A stretch of DNA of 44,107 nucleotides. Origin: Ruminiclostridium sp. GTDB taxonomy: Bacteria; Bacillota; Clostridia; Oscillospirales; Ruminococcaceae. The translations under genes and the position numbers were made by a program. The DNA is taken from NCBI GenBank assembly GCA_017941355.1, contig JAGAWN010000149.1:1-44107 (forward strand), given 5' to 3'. Below are positions 24,818 through 33,525 of this stretch, one piece after another (the stretch's first letter is position 1; the number at the start of each line of letters is the position of its first letter). Under the pieces are notes generated by a model. That model ran no database searches. It was not told where the DNA came from and saw nothing but the letters and a program-made list of their open reading frames with translations.

Positions 24818-25735
24818 ATGAACACATATTTTCCTGAAGGAGAACTCGGGAAATGCCCCGTGAACAATGCCGGGGCTGAGGAATATATAAAAAGCGGAAC
24901 TGTCGCGGAAGCCCTGTGTGTAATGTGTAACGGAGGACATGATCTGATTGTCGCAAACGGCGATTTCAGAGGCAGGATCCCGCGTTGTGAGGGTGCTGTG
25001 GGCATCGACGACGGAACCACCCGTGACATTGCGCTTATTTCACGGGTAAACAAACCGGTGCAGTTCAGGATCCTCGGTTTTGAGCAGGACGAAAACGGCT
25101 GCAATACAGCAGTCCTTTCACGGCGGCTCGCACAGGAGGAATGTATTACAAACTACATATCGAAACTGCGCTGCGGCGATATAATCCCGGCAAAGGTGAC
25201 CCACATGGAGCAGTTCGGCGCATTCGTGGATATCGGCTGCGGACTTCCCTCTCTCGTACCCATAGACATGATCTCGGTTTCCCGGATTTCTCACCCGTCC
25301 GACAGATTCACCGTGGGACAGAACATTTACTGCGCAGTACGTTCGATCGAGGAAAACAAGATCACACTCACTCACAAAGAACTCCTCGGAACATGGCAGG
25401 AAAACGCGGACAGATACGGTATCGGAGAGACAGTAACAGGGATAGTCCGTTCGATCGAAAGCTACGGGATCTTCGTGGAGCTTGCTCCGAATCTCGCGGG
25501 ACTTGCGGAACTGAAACCGGATATTCGGGTAGGCTGCAAGGTAAGTGTTTACATAAAGGCGATAATCCCGGACAAAATGAAGATCAAGCTGATAATCGTG
25601 GATACATTTGACAGCTGCAAAAAGGAAAAGCCGTCCGACATAGATTACTTCATCACGTCGGGACGGCTTGAAAGCTGGAAATACTCGACAGCCGGAGCGG
25701 AAAAGAACATCATTACCGATTTTTGCTGTCAGTAA
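24818..25735 (+). CDS. S1-domain RNA-binding protein
   Basis: 305 aa with three S1-like OB folds: about 25-105 (weak), about 118-190 (GDIIPAKVTHMEQFGAFVDIG, clear) and about 200-270 (GETVTGIVRSIESYGIFVEL, clear). This matches the short S1 homologues (RpsA/YpfD-like) of Clostridia, thought to bind mRNA or the ribosome. AAAGGAACGG precedes ATG 24818. The last 23 nt overlap the 3' end of the convergent rarA gene. No strong promoter was recognised in the 80 nt between the terminator and the start. Confidence 0.88.
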   Translation: MNTYFPEGELGKCPVNNAGAEEYIKSGTVAEALCVMCNGGHDLIVANGDFRGRIPRCEGAVGIDDGTTRDIALISRVNKPVQFRILGFEQDENGCNTAVLSRRLAQEECITNYISKLRCGDIIPAKVTHMEQFGAFVDIGCGLPSLVPIDMISVSRISHPSDRFTVGQNIYCAVRSIEENKITLTHKELLGTWQENADRYGIGETVTGIVRSIESYGIFVELAPNLAGLAELKPDIRVGCKVSVYIKAIIPDKMKIKLIIVDTFDSCKKEKPSDIDYFITSGRLESWKYSTAGAEKNIITDFCCQ

Positions 25736-26984
25736 CGCCCTTTATCTTTCTCCGATACTCATACGCAGCCTGTTCAAACTTGTTATCGCCGAATTTGTAA
25801 TACACCCTGTCCTTTATCGCATCGGGAAGATACTGCTGCTCAACGTAGTGGTTCGGATAATCGTGCGGGTACAGATAATGCTGGCCTTTTACAGCGGCAC
25901 CCTCGCCGTCGGCATGGACGTTCTGGAGATGCCGCGGAAAATCGCCGGTATTTCCCTTTTCAACATCGTCTATCGCCGCGTTTATCCCCATATAGGCGCT
26001 GTTGGATTTCGGCGCGGTAGCAAGCAGCACCACAGCGTCGGCAAGCGGTATCCGCGCTTCCGGGAATCCGAGCTGCAAAGCGCTGTCAACGCAGGCTTTG
26101 ACTATCGGGATAGCGTTCGGATACGCAAGCCCCACGTCCTCACAGGCTATGACCAGAAGTCTCCGGCAGATAGAAGCCATATCTCCGGCAACGATCAGCC
26201 TTGCGAGATAATGGAGCGCCGCGTTCTCGTCGGAACCGCGAATAGACTTCTGGAATGCGGAGAGAATGTCGTAGTGCTGATCTCCGTCACGGTCATATTT
26301 CATTGCCGATTTCTGAGTCAGCTGCTTTGCGAGTGCGAGATCTATATTTCCGCTGTTGCACGCGAGCAGACACAGCTCCACCGTATTGATTCCCTTTCGC
26401 ACATCTCCGCCGCAGCCGGAGGCAATATACCCGAAAGCCTCGTCGGTGAATGTGTAATCCAGACCGTTCTCCTCACAGGCAATGCGGAACGCGCGTTTCA
26501 GAGCAGGAAGCAGATCCTCTTTCTCAACAGGCTTGAACTCAAAGACCGTAGACCGAGAAAGTATCGCGTTATAAACGTAGAAGTAAGGGTTTTCGGTAGT
26601 TGACGCAATAAGCGTGATATCCCCGTTTTCGATGTATTCAAGCAGGCTCTGCTGCTGTTTCTTGTTAAGGTACTGTATCTCATCGAGGTACAGCAATATC
26701 CCCTTATCCCTGCCGAATCCGAAAGACCCGCGGGAAGCTATGATCTCTTTTATGTCAGCAGTCGAACAGGAAGTCCCGTTCAGCTTGTACAGCTGCATTT
26801 CCGTGGATTCCGCGATTATGTTCGCAACCGTGGTTTTGCCGATGCCCGATGAGCCGTAGAAGATCATATTCGGGATACTGCCGCGTTCGATTATGTTGCG
26901 CAGAGGTCTTCCCTGCCCTAAAATATGCTTCTGACCTACAACGTCATCAAGTGTTTTCGGTCTTATGCTGTCCGCCAGTGGCAT
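25713..26984 (-). CDS. rarA: replication-associated recombination protein A (AAA+ ATPase)
   Basis: 423 aa. RarA/MgsA acts at stalled replication forks and is related to clamp-loader ATPases. Walker A GSSGIGKTT (44-52), Walker B ILLYLDEI (96-103), sensor region STTENPYF, then the tetramerisation domain (KSNSAYMGINAA) and the C-terminal HYLYPHDYPNHYVEQQYLP signature of the family. ATG 26984 has AAGGAG six nt upstream; an upstream in-frame ATG at 27017 lies in the previous gene's terminator. It converges on the S1-domain gene with overlapping coding ends. Confidence 0.95.
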   Translation of the reverse strand: MPLADSIRPKTLDDVVGQKHILGQGRPLRNIIERGSIPNMIFYGSSGIGKTTVANIIAESTEMQLYKLNGTSCSTADIKEIIASRGSFGFGRDKGILLYLDEIQYLNKKQQQSLLEYIENGDITLIASTTENPYFYVYNAILSRSTVFEFKPVEKEDLLPALKRAFRIACEENGLDYTFTDEAFGYIASGCGGDVRKGINTVELCLLACNSGNIDLALAKQLTQKSAMKYDRDGDQHYDILSAFQKSIRGSDENAALHYLARLIVAGDMASICRRLLVIACEDVGLAYPNAIPIVKACVDSALQLGFPEARIPLADAVVLLATAPKSNSAYMGINAAIDDVEKGNTGDFPRHLQNVHADGEGAAVKGQHYLYPHDYPNHYVEQQYLPDAIKDRVYYKFGDNKFEQAAYEYRRKIKGVTDSKNR

Positions 26985-27005
26985 AGCTTTCTCCTTATGA
27001 ATAAC

Positions 27006-27034
27006 AATGCCGCACACCGAAAATGTGCGGCATT
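27006..27034 (-). terminator. intrinsic terminator after the PRPP synthetase gene
   Basis: A perfect 11-bp stem, AATGCCGCACA/TGTGCGGCATT, with a 7-nt loop. The T tract is poor (TGTTATT), so it may be leaky and let rarA be transcribed from upstream. Confidence 0.7.
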
Positions 27035-27049
27035 TATCCGATTTATCTG

Positions 27050-28213
27050 TTAAATGTTGTCTCCGCCTTTTACGCCGTACTGCTGGAGAAGATTCTTTAT
27101 CTTGCTGTGAGGATCTATGATCTTGCTTATGGAAACATCGTGGTTGAGCGCTGTGATGAAGTAAGCTATATACTTGGAAACATCTACTTCATGGAACCAC
27201 GGTTTTGCAAGCAGTTCCGGGCAGCGGTATGTAAGGTTGGTACCAAGGACATGATCTATGATGCCCTCTTTTACAGCCTGATCGAATTTATCAACGCCGT
27301 TTGTGAATATCGGATATGTAGCGTAACCGATAATACGTCTTGCATTGCGCTTTTTAAGCTCGCTTGCAACATCAAGCATGGATTCGCCGGAGGAAATGAT
27401 ATCATCTGCAATGAATATATCCTTGCCTGCAACGGAGTTACCTAAATATTCATGCGCAACTATCGGGTTTCTGCCGTTCACTACGCGTGAGTAGTCACGG
27501 CGCTTGTAGAACATACCGAGCTGAACGCCGAGAACCGAAGCATAGTACATATTGCGGTGCATAGCGCCCTCGTCCGGGCTGACTACCGCAAATGTGTCGG
27601 GCGTTATATTCAGATCATCGACAGATCTGAACAGTGTTTTAAGTACCTGGTATGTGGGCATTACGTTATCAAAGCCTATAAGCGGTATTGCATTGCATAC
27701 TCTCGCATCGTGAGCGTCAAAACAGATTATGTTCTCAACAGACATTGCCGCAAGCTCCTGGAGCGCAACCGCGCAGTCCAGTGATTCACGGTAGTTTCTT
27801 CTGTGCTGTCTGCCGCCGTACAGAAGGGGCATAATAACGTTTATACGGTGAGCCTTACCGCTCATTGCCTGAATAATACGCTTGAGATCCTGATAATGAT
27901 CGTCCGGGGACATACAGTTTTCTCTTCCGAAAAGCGGATATGTGCAGCTGTAGTTTCCGGTGTCAACAAGGATATAGATATCGTCACCGCGTATGGATTC
28001 CTTTATCAGCGCTTTAGCATCGCCTGACGAGAAACGCGGACAGGTAGTTTCGATGAGATAGGAGTCAATGTTGATACCGCTGTCCTGCGCCCATGAAACA
28101 AGGTAATTGTTTATCTTATTGCCAAGCTCCTTAGCGCCGTCCATTGCGATGATCCCTATAGGCGCAACGGAATCCTGAGTGTTTAGCACGATCTGACTTG
28201 CTTTTGTGGTCAT
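27050..28213 (-). CDS. ribose-phosphate pyrophosphokinase-like protein (divergent)
   Basis: 387 aa from ATG 28213 (GGAG upstream; ATG 28231 lacks a site). Makes PRPP from ribose-5-phosphate and ATP if active. Two phosphoribosyltransferase-type halves are visible. Expected motifs are recognisable but altered: RQHRR where RQDRK is usual, FDAHDA for the DLHA metal site, SPDEGAMHRN, and the PRPP loop ADDIISSGESM rather than DDxxDTGGT. It is also about 70 aa longer than PrsA. It follows glyA by 24 nt, which fits one-carbon and purine supply. It may be a paralogue with changed activity or regulation. Confidence 0.8.
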   Translation of the reverse strand: MTTKASQIVLNTQDSVAPIGIIAMDGAKELGNKINNYLVSWAQDSGINIDSYLIETTCPRFSSGDAKALIKESIRGDDIYILVDTGNYSCTYPLFGRENCMSPDDHYQDLKRIIQAMSGKAHRINVIMPLLYGGRQHRRNYRESLDCAVALQELAAMSVENIICFDAHDARVCNAIPLIGFDNVMPTYQVLKTLFRSVDDLNITPDTFAVVSPDEGAMHRNMYYASVLGVQLGMFYKRRDYSRVVNGRNPIVAHEYLGNSVAGKDIFIADDIISSGESMLDVASELKKRNARRIIGYATYPIFTNGVDKFDQAVKEGIIDHVLGTNLTYRCPELLAKPWFHEVDVSKYIAYFITALNHDVSISKIIDPHSKIKNLLQQYGVKGGDNI

Positions 28214-28237
28214 GTTAATTTCTCCGTTCATTCATTA

Positions 28238-29494
28238 TTATTCATAAAGTGGGTACTTCTTGCAGATAGCAGTGACTTTCTCTCTTATCTTCTCTTTGGA
28301 ATTGTCGAAGTCTTTTGCCGTAAGATAAATGCACTCCGCGATCTCTCTCATATCGTCCTCTTTCAGACCTCTTGTGGTCACAGCGGGAGTTCCGATACGC
28401 ACGCCGCTGGTGAACGCGGGCTTCTGGGGATCGTTCGGGATAGCGTTCTTGTTTACTGTGATATATACTTCGTCAAGCTTTGTTTCAAGATCCTTGCCGG
28501 TGATATTGAAAGGACGCAGATCAACAAGCATAAGGTGGTTGTCGGTACCGCCGGAAACGAGATCGAAGCCCTTTTCGAGCAGCGAGCTTGCAAGCACGGA
28601 AGCGTTCTTCACTATCTGTCTGCCGTATTCCTTGAATTCGGGCTTCAAAGCTTCACCGAAACATACTGCCTTTGCGGCGATGACGTGCATGAGCGGTCCG
28701 CCCTGCGTGCCGGGGAATATAGCCTTGTTGATCTTCTTTGCAAGCTCCTCGTCGTTTGTGAGTATCATACCGCCGCGGGGACCGCGCAGAGTCTTGTGAG
28801 TAGTAGTTGTAACGATATCCGCATAAGGTACCGGAGACTGATGCTCGCCCGCTGCAACAAGACCCGCGATATGCGCCATATCTACCATGAAGTAAGCGCC
28901 CACGCTCTTTGCTATAGCGGAGAGTCTTTCAAAATCTATCTTTCTCGGATATGCGCTTGCACCCGCGACTATAAGCTTGGGCTTATGCTCGTTTGCAAGC
29001 TTTTCAACCTGATCGTAGTCAAGCATTCCGGTTTCGTCGTTCAGACCGTACGGAACAAAGTTGAAGTATTTGCCGGAAATGTTTACGGGAGAACCGTGAG
29101 TAAGATGTCCGCCGTGAGCAAGGCTCATTCCGAGAACCGTATCACCGGGCTGCAGAAGAGCGAAATAAACAGCGGTATTTGCCTGTGCTCCGGAATGGGG
29201 CTGAACATTGGCAAAGTTCGCGCCGAAGAGCTTCTTTGCGCGCTCGATTGCGATTGTCTCGACAACGTCAACATATTCGCAGCCGCCGTAGTAGCGCTTT
29301 CCGGGATAGCCTTCCGCGTACTTGTTGGTAAGCACACTTCCCATAGCTGCCATTACCGCCGGAGAAACTATGTTTTCACTTGCGATAAGTTCAAGATTGC
29401 GCTTCTGTCTTTTCAGCTCATCGGACATAGCGGCAGCTAACTCGCTGTCCGTCTTTTCGATAAAGCCAATTGAGTCGATCAGATCATTGTACAT
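28238..29494 (-). CDS. glyA: serine hydroxymethyltransferase
   Basis: 418 aa, normal length. Interconverts serine and glycine with tetrahydrofolate, supplying one-carbon units. PLP Lys K234 in [15 protein letters not shown]205 and H208 in [23 protein letters not shown] (57-71) is the folate/PLP hallmark segment. The ATG at 29494 has a weak GGGA site. It is transcribed from a good promoter at 29569-29597, and the leader carries two tandem hairpins. The PRPP synthetase gene follows. Confidence 0.97.
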   Translation of the reverse strand: MYNDLIDSIGFIEKTDSELAAAMSDELKRQKRNLELIASENIVSPAVMAAMGSVLTNKYAEGYPGKRYYGGCEYVDVVETIAIERAKKLFGANFANVQPHSGAQANTAVYFALLQPGDTVLGMSLAHGGHLTHGSPVNISGKYFNFVPYGLNDETGMLDYDQVEKLANEHKPKLIVAGASAYPRKIDFERLSAIAKSVGAYFMVDMAHIAGLVAAGEHQSPVPYADIVTTTTHKTLRGPRGGMILTNDEELAKKINKAIFPGTQGGPLMHVIAAKAVCFGEALKPEFKEYGRQIVKNASVLASSLLEKGFDLVSGGTDNHLMLVDLRPFNITGKDLETKLDEVYITVNKNAIPNDPQKPAFTSGVRIGTPAVTTRGLKEDDMREIAECIYLTAKDFDNSKEKIREKVTAICKKYPLYE

Positions 29495-29521
29495 ATAGAA
29501 TTCCCACTTTCTTAAAATCTG

Positions 29522-29555
29522 TCCGCATTTGCGGAAGCCTGTCCGTACAAACGGA
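29522..29555 (-). promoter_or_regulatory. two tandem hairpins in the glyA leader
   Basis: TCCGTACAAACGGA (29542-29555) and TCCGCATTTGCGGA (29522-29535) are both self-complementary hairpins. On the minus strand each is followed by CAG, giving a near-duplicated unit of about 20 nt. No T tract follows, so this is not a terminator. Possible protein- or ribosome-interaction site; no known riboswitch recognised. Confidence 0.4.
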
Positions 29556-29568
29556 ATAACACAATAAT

Positions 29569-29597
29569 ATTATAGCGAAATATGCCTAAAAAAGCAA
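29569..29597 (-). promoter_or_regulatory. promoter of glyA
   Basis: Minus strand: -35 TTGCTT (29592-29597), 17-nt spacer, -10 TATAAT (29569-29574). Confidence 0.7.
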
Positions 29598-29652
29598 GTG
29601 TTTTTTTAACAAAAATTTACAAAAAATATTCTGATTTTTCATAATTCTATGA

Positions 29653-30858
29653 CTATTTACTGAATATACCCGATGCCGGTACTCTTCCCTCGTGAATAAA
29701 CGGTCTGCCTTTGAAACCGATGCAGTTCCTTCCGCTGCCCTTAGCTATTATAAGCTGGTCATCGGCTTCATTGAGCAGCTCGGAGTATGTATTCTTGCTT
29801 TTCAGCGTTGCGGAGCCGGAAACGCCGACAGAAACGGTAACTATACCGTTACCGAAGGGCTGCGCCATTTGTTCCACGCTCTGACGGAGCTGTTCCGCAA
29901 GTTTAACAGTCTCTATCTCGTCCATATTCTCCAGGATCAGAACAAAATCGTCTCCGCCGAAACGGGATATGAGCTGTGTGTACTGCTTTGCGACTATTTT
30001 CAGACAGTTGCAGACACGGTAAAGGCAGCTGTCGCTTGCATCATATCCGTACATGTGATTGTACGCACGGAAATTGTCAATATCTATCAGAATGACAGAG
30101 ATCTTCTTTTCTCCCTTTGCCTCCGACAGTTCGGAAAACTTTGCAGATAATCCCGCTTTGTTCAGCAGTCCCGTAAGCGTGTCTTTTCTTGCGATCTGTG
30201 TGCAGCGCTCTTCGATGTTCTCAAGCCGGTATTCGCCTATTCTGATATTTGCGTAGCAGCATCGCACCACTGCCGCGATCCAAAGATAGGAAACCGTGAC
30301 CGCAGCAGCCGAGATGTAAAACATAACTTCCTTTTCATTCAGAGAACCGTAAACCGCGGGATATATAAACAACACTGCCGCGAAAAACAAGCTTTCATAA
30401 AAGTTTACAACAGGAACAGAAAACACCGCCGCAACAAATATCAGGAACGAATATGGGAACCTGCCCTCGATCTGTTCACCCGCGGATACACATAAAAAAC
30501 CTGCTGTGAACACAAGCCAGAAAAGTATGGTGAAAAGTCTCATCAGTGCATGATCTGATTCCCTGGAAAACACAGTCTTTGCGCACAGCCAGCAGAATAC
30601 CGCCGAACCCGCGATAAGCACCACCGAACCTGTCCTGGTAACCGCGGCATCAACGCCGAATATCAGTTCAAGTATTCCCGCTATCAGTGAGAATGCCGCA
30701 AAAACAACGACTCTGCCGGCATTCTTGCGTACTATATAGTTCTGCAGTGCTCTGTACGCATTGGGATCCTCTTCCTGTGCGTCCTTTTCGTATCTTCCGG
30801 TCAGAACAGCCTTTATGTTCTCGATTTTTCCGGCTATGAACGTTTTTAACTTTTCCAA
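29653..30858 (-). CDS. membrane-bound GGDEF-domain protein (putative diguanylate cyclase)
   Basis: 401 aa. Six membrane helices (about 51-200), a short signalling helix, then a GGDEF domain (about 222-385). The active-site loop is GGDDF (301-305), with metal-binding D259/D261 in LIDIDNF, so cyclic-di-GMP synthesis is plausible. The usual RxxD inhibitory site before the loop is absent. The start is TTG 30858 with GAGG eight nt upstream. It begins 16 nt after the rnfB stop and is the last gene of the rnf operon. No known sensor domain is recognised in the membrane part. Confidence 0.87.
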   Translation of the reverse strand: MEKLKTFIAGKIENIKAVLTGRYEKDAQEEDPNAYRALQNYIVRKNAGRVVVFAAFSLIAGILELIFGVDAAVTRTGSVVLIAGSAVFCWLCAKTVFSRESDHALMRLFTILFWLVFTAGFLCVSAGEQIEGRFPYSFLIFVAAVFSVPVVNFYESLFFAAVLFIYPAVYGSLNEKEVMFYISAAAVTVSYLWIAAVVRCCYANIRIGEYRLENIEERCTQIARKDTLTGLLNKAGLSAKFSELSEAKGEKKISVILIDIDNFRAYNHMYGYDASDSCLYRVCNCLKIVAKQYTQLISRFGGDDFVLILENMDEIETVKLAEQLRQSVEQMAQPFGNGIVTVSVGVSGSATLKSKNTYSELLNEADDQLIIAKGSGRNCIGFKGRPFIHEGRVPASGIFSK

Positions 30859-30874
30859 CTTTCACACCTCATTA

Positions 30875-31702
30875 TTATTCATCAGTATTGCAATTCTCAA
30901 TGACCATACCTGCCGAAACAGCTGTAATGCACTTAACGGGACAGGCTTTGACGCATACTCCGCAGCCTGTGCATTTGTTCGGGTCTATCAGCGCATGATT
31001 GCTGTCGATCGCTATAGCTCCTGACGGACACTTCTTTACACATATCCCGCAGGCTATACAGCCGTTCTTACATATCTGCCGTGTCTCTTTTCCCGTATCG
31101 AGAGAGCTGCACCTGACTATACATCTCTGACTCTCCTTAATAAGCACTATCAGCTTGTTAGGACAGGCTCGCACACACTTGCCGCAGCCTGTACAGTTGG
31201 TAGGATCAACTGCCGAAACGCCGTTGACAATACTTATACAGCCGTTTTCGCAGACTTTTACACAGTCTCCCATTCCGTGACAGCCCGCTCTGCACTTTCC
31301 TTTGCCGTTGTAGAAACGCTCTATCGCGGCGCAGCTTCCGGAGCCTATGTATGTGTATTTATCCTCTGTAGCACCGCAGTTTCCGTTGCAGCGCACAAAT
31401 GCCGTCACACGCTCCACATCACCGACTTCTATCCCCATTATACCGCCGATTTTCTTTGCAGCCGCGGCTCCTCCCGGCTTGCACAGATCGGCGGGCGCTT
31501 CTCCGGCAGCCACTGCCCTCGCATAGCCGTCACAGCCCGAATATCCGCAGCCGCCGCAGTTTGCTCCCGGAAGAGCATCGGAGATCTTCTGAACAGTCTC
31601 GTCTGTCCTGACGTAGAAAACCTTTGATGCAGCAGTCAGCAGAACTCCGATCACAGCGCCTATGACCAGAAAAAACAGGATAGGTAATACATACTCTGCC
31701 AT
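30875..31702 (-). CDS. rnfB: Rnf complex subunit B (polyferredoxin)
   Basis: 275 aa. Takes electrons from reduced ferredoxin into the Rnf complex. One N-terminal membrane helix (about 4-26), then the NCGGCGYSGC cluster motif (C49, C52, C57, C74). Several ferredoxin-type motifs follow: CRAGCHGMGDCVKVC, CTGCGKCVRACP, CKNGCIACGICVKKCP and CTGCGVCVKACP. ATG 31702 is chosen because GGAGGG lies just upstream, inside the rnfA stop region; a longer frame back to 31729 overlaps rnfA. The operon continues into the GGDEF gene. Confidence 0.96.
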   Translation of the reverse strand: MAEYVLPILFFLVIGAVIGVLLTAASKVFYVRTDETVQKISDALPGANCGGCGYSGCDGYARAVAAGEAPADLCKPGGAAAAKKIGGIMGIEVGDVERVTAFVRCNGNCGATEDKYTYIGSGSCAAIERFYNGKGKCRAGCHGMGDCVKVCENGCISIVNGVSAVDPTNCTGCGKCVRACPNKLIVLIKESQRCIVRCSSLDTGKETRQICKNGCIACGICVKKCPSGAIAIDSNHALIDPNKCTGCGVCVKACPVKCITAVSAGMVIENCNTDE

Positions 31703-31703
31703 G

Positions 31704-32306
31704 TCACCCTCCGAAAATACCGTCAACAATACCGCTGAAGCCTACGAATGACAGCGAAGTAATGGATGCCGCGATAAGTGTTACCGGCGTTCCTTCCAGC
31801 GCTTTCGGGATATCGCAGCGGCTTATGCGTTCCCGCACACCCGAGAATATCACCATTACCAGCAGAAAACCGATACCGCCCGCAAGAGCGTTTACAACAG
31901 ATTCCACAAAGCCGTATTCATTGTCGATGTTAAGGATCGTTACACCCAGCACCGCGCAGTTCGTGGTGATAAGCGGAAGATACACACCGAGAGAACTGTA
32001 CAGCGCCGGAACATACTTTTTCAGCACCATTTCCACCGTCTGAACAAATGCGGCTATGACGAGAATGAAGCAGACAGTGTTGAGATACTCGATATTAAGC
32101 GGTACAAGCACGAAATGATAGATAGGATAAGTGACCGCGCTTGCCCCGACCATTACCGCGGTTACCGCAAGCCCCATTCCGAGTGCGCCGTCCGTAGTCT
32201 TGGAAACGCCGAGGAACGGGCAGATACCATAGAACTTGTTAAGTATGAAGTTTTCGGTGAGTATTCCCGTAAACAGGATTATCATAAGATCACGAACAAG
32301 TTCCAT
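31704..32306 (-). CDS. rnfA: Rnf complex subunit A
   Basis: 200 aa integral membrane protein with six predicted helices, homologous to NqrE. It pairs with RnfE, and the two carry a shared [2Fe-2S] cluster in the membrane in this family; the Cys in FYGICPFLG (about residue 29) and the Cys in TNCAVLG (about 115) are the expected ligands. AAGGAG precedes the ATG. The start overlaps the rnfE stop and the stop lies at the rnfB ribosome site, so translation is coupled. Confidence 0.96.
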   Translation of the reverse strand: MELVRDLMIILFTGILTENFILNKFYGICPFLGVSKTTDGALGMGLAVTAVMVGASAVTYPIYHFVLVPLNIEYLNTVCFILVIAAFVQTVEMVLKKYVPALYSSLGVYLPLITTNCAVLGVTILNIDNEYGFVESVVNALAGGIGFLLVMVIFSGVRERISRCDIPKALEGTPVTLIAASITSLSFVGFSGIVDGIFGG

Positions 32307-32968
32307 TACGCACTCTCCTTGCTTTCAAGCTTTGTGCAGGCTTCGCGTGACGGACAGTTGTCGCAGCTTACCTTACGCGGCTTTTTCTTCGTTATCACAC
32401 CAAGCACCGCTATCACGCAGCCCAGTGTGAAGAACCCGCCCGCAGGCAGTATGAACAGGGTCATGGGCTGCACGAAATCCGGCATGATCTGCAACCCGAA
32501 TATCTTTCCCGTGCCGAGCAGTTCACGGATCGCTCCCACTACGATCAGAGACATAGTAAATCCCAGCCCCATTCCGAGGCCGTCCAGCACAGACGGCAGT
32601 ACCTTGTTCCTGCAGGCAAACATTTCCGCGCGCCCGAGGATTATGCAGTTCACGGTTATAAGACTCAGGAACACACCGAGGGCTTCCGCAAGATCCGGAA
32701 GAAAGCTGTCAAGCATAATGCTCACAAAAGTAACAAATCCTGCTATAATAACAATGAAACAAGGAAGTCTCACCGTATCGGGGATAACCTTTTTGAGCAG
32801 CGATATAACAAGGTTCGAGCATACAAGCACGAACGTTGTCGCAAGTCCCATTCCCAGCCCGTTCTGAGCCATTGTGGTGACCGCGAGCGTAGGACACATA
32901 CCGAGCAGCATCACAAGGTTCGGATTCTCTTTCAGCAGCCCCTTTGTGAACTCTTTCATATAACTCAT
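32306..32968 (-). CDS. rnfE: Rnf complex subunit E
   Basis: 220 aa integral membrane protein with six helices, homologous to NqrD and paired with RnfA. GMCPTLAVTT (C25) and VNCIILGR contain the expected cluster Cys residues. Some extra Cys occur near the C-terminus (CDNCPSREAC), which could bind a metal; this tail is not part of the core family. The start overlaps the rnfG stop by four bases. Confidence 0.95.
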   Translation of the reverse strand: MSYMKEFTKGLLKENPNLVMLLGMCPTLAVTTMAQNGLGMGLATTFVLVCSNLVISLLKKVIPDTVRLPCFIVIIAGFVTFVSIMLDSFLPDLAEALGVFLSLITVNCIILGRAEMFACRNKVLPSVLDGLGMGLGFTMSLIVVGAIRELLGTGKIFGLQIMPDFVQPMTLFILPAGGFFTLGCVIAVLGVITKKKPRKVSCDNCPSREACTKLESKESA

Positions 32969-33525
32969 ACACTCACCCCCAGTTCCGCATAAACGCTGAC
33001 TGCCGTATTCACAGCAGCCGCCACACCTTTTGAGGAGTATGTCGCTCCTGTCACAGCCTCGACTTCGCCGCTCACAGTCGGGGTCTTTTTCACTATCACT
33101 GCGCTGTCGGAGATACCCGCAAAACGCGCGAGAAAATCCGGATCATTGACATTCGTGCCGAGACCGGGAGTTTCGGTCATGGAGACCACCTCTATGCCCG
33201 CGACGCTGCCGTCGCTGTTCATAGCTATCAGCAGATCAAGACCGCCTTTGTTGTAACCGTTCGCCACGATCTCAAACGCGAGCGTCCCGTCGTCTTTCAA
33301 GATAAGCTTGCTTACGCTGTCCGGACGATCTATAGCGTATCCCGACTGCTTCCAGTCCGACACTATCGAATATTCGCCCTCGCCCATAAGAGAAACACAT
33401 TTTTGCATAAGCTTTTCGGTTATGATTCCCGATGTATCGACATAAGTAAGATTGTGCGCAACTATAAGAAGCGCAGAGATGATCGTAGTCACGCAGGAAA
33501 GGACTATTGCCGGTTTCGCGGTCAT
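32965..33525 (-). CDS. rnfG: Rnf complex subunit G (covalent FMN protein)
   Basis: 186 aa. One N-terminal membrane helix (about 5-25) and an outer FMN-binding domain. The flavinylation motif reads AVTGATYSS (158-166), with T162 as the expected FMN attachment residue. TETPGLGTNV (117-126) is the second FMN-domain signature. FMN attachment needs an ApbE-type transferase, which is not encoded in this window. Overlaps rnfD by four bases upstream and rnfE downstream. Confidence 0.95.
   Translation of the reverse strand: MTAKPAIVLSCVTTIISALLIVAHNLTYVDTSGIITEKLMQKCVSLMGEGEYSIVSDWKQSGYAIDRPDSVSKLILKDDGTLAFEIVANGYNKGGLDLLIAMNSDGSVAGIEVVSMTETPGLGTNVNDPDFLARFAGISDSAVIVKKTPTVSGEVEAVTGATYSSKGVAAAVNTAVSVYAELGVSV

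Noticed and set aside
25668-26603. Plus-strand open frame opposite rarA
   Set aside because: Shadow of rarA codons; no family match and no start signal.
28535-29440. Plus-strand open frame opposite glyA (301 codons)
   Set aside because: Shadow of glyA with Cys/Val-rich nonsense composition.
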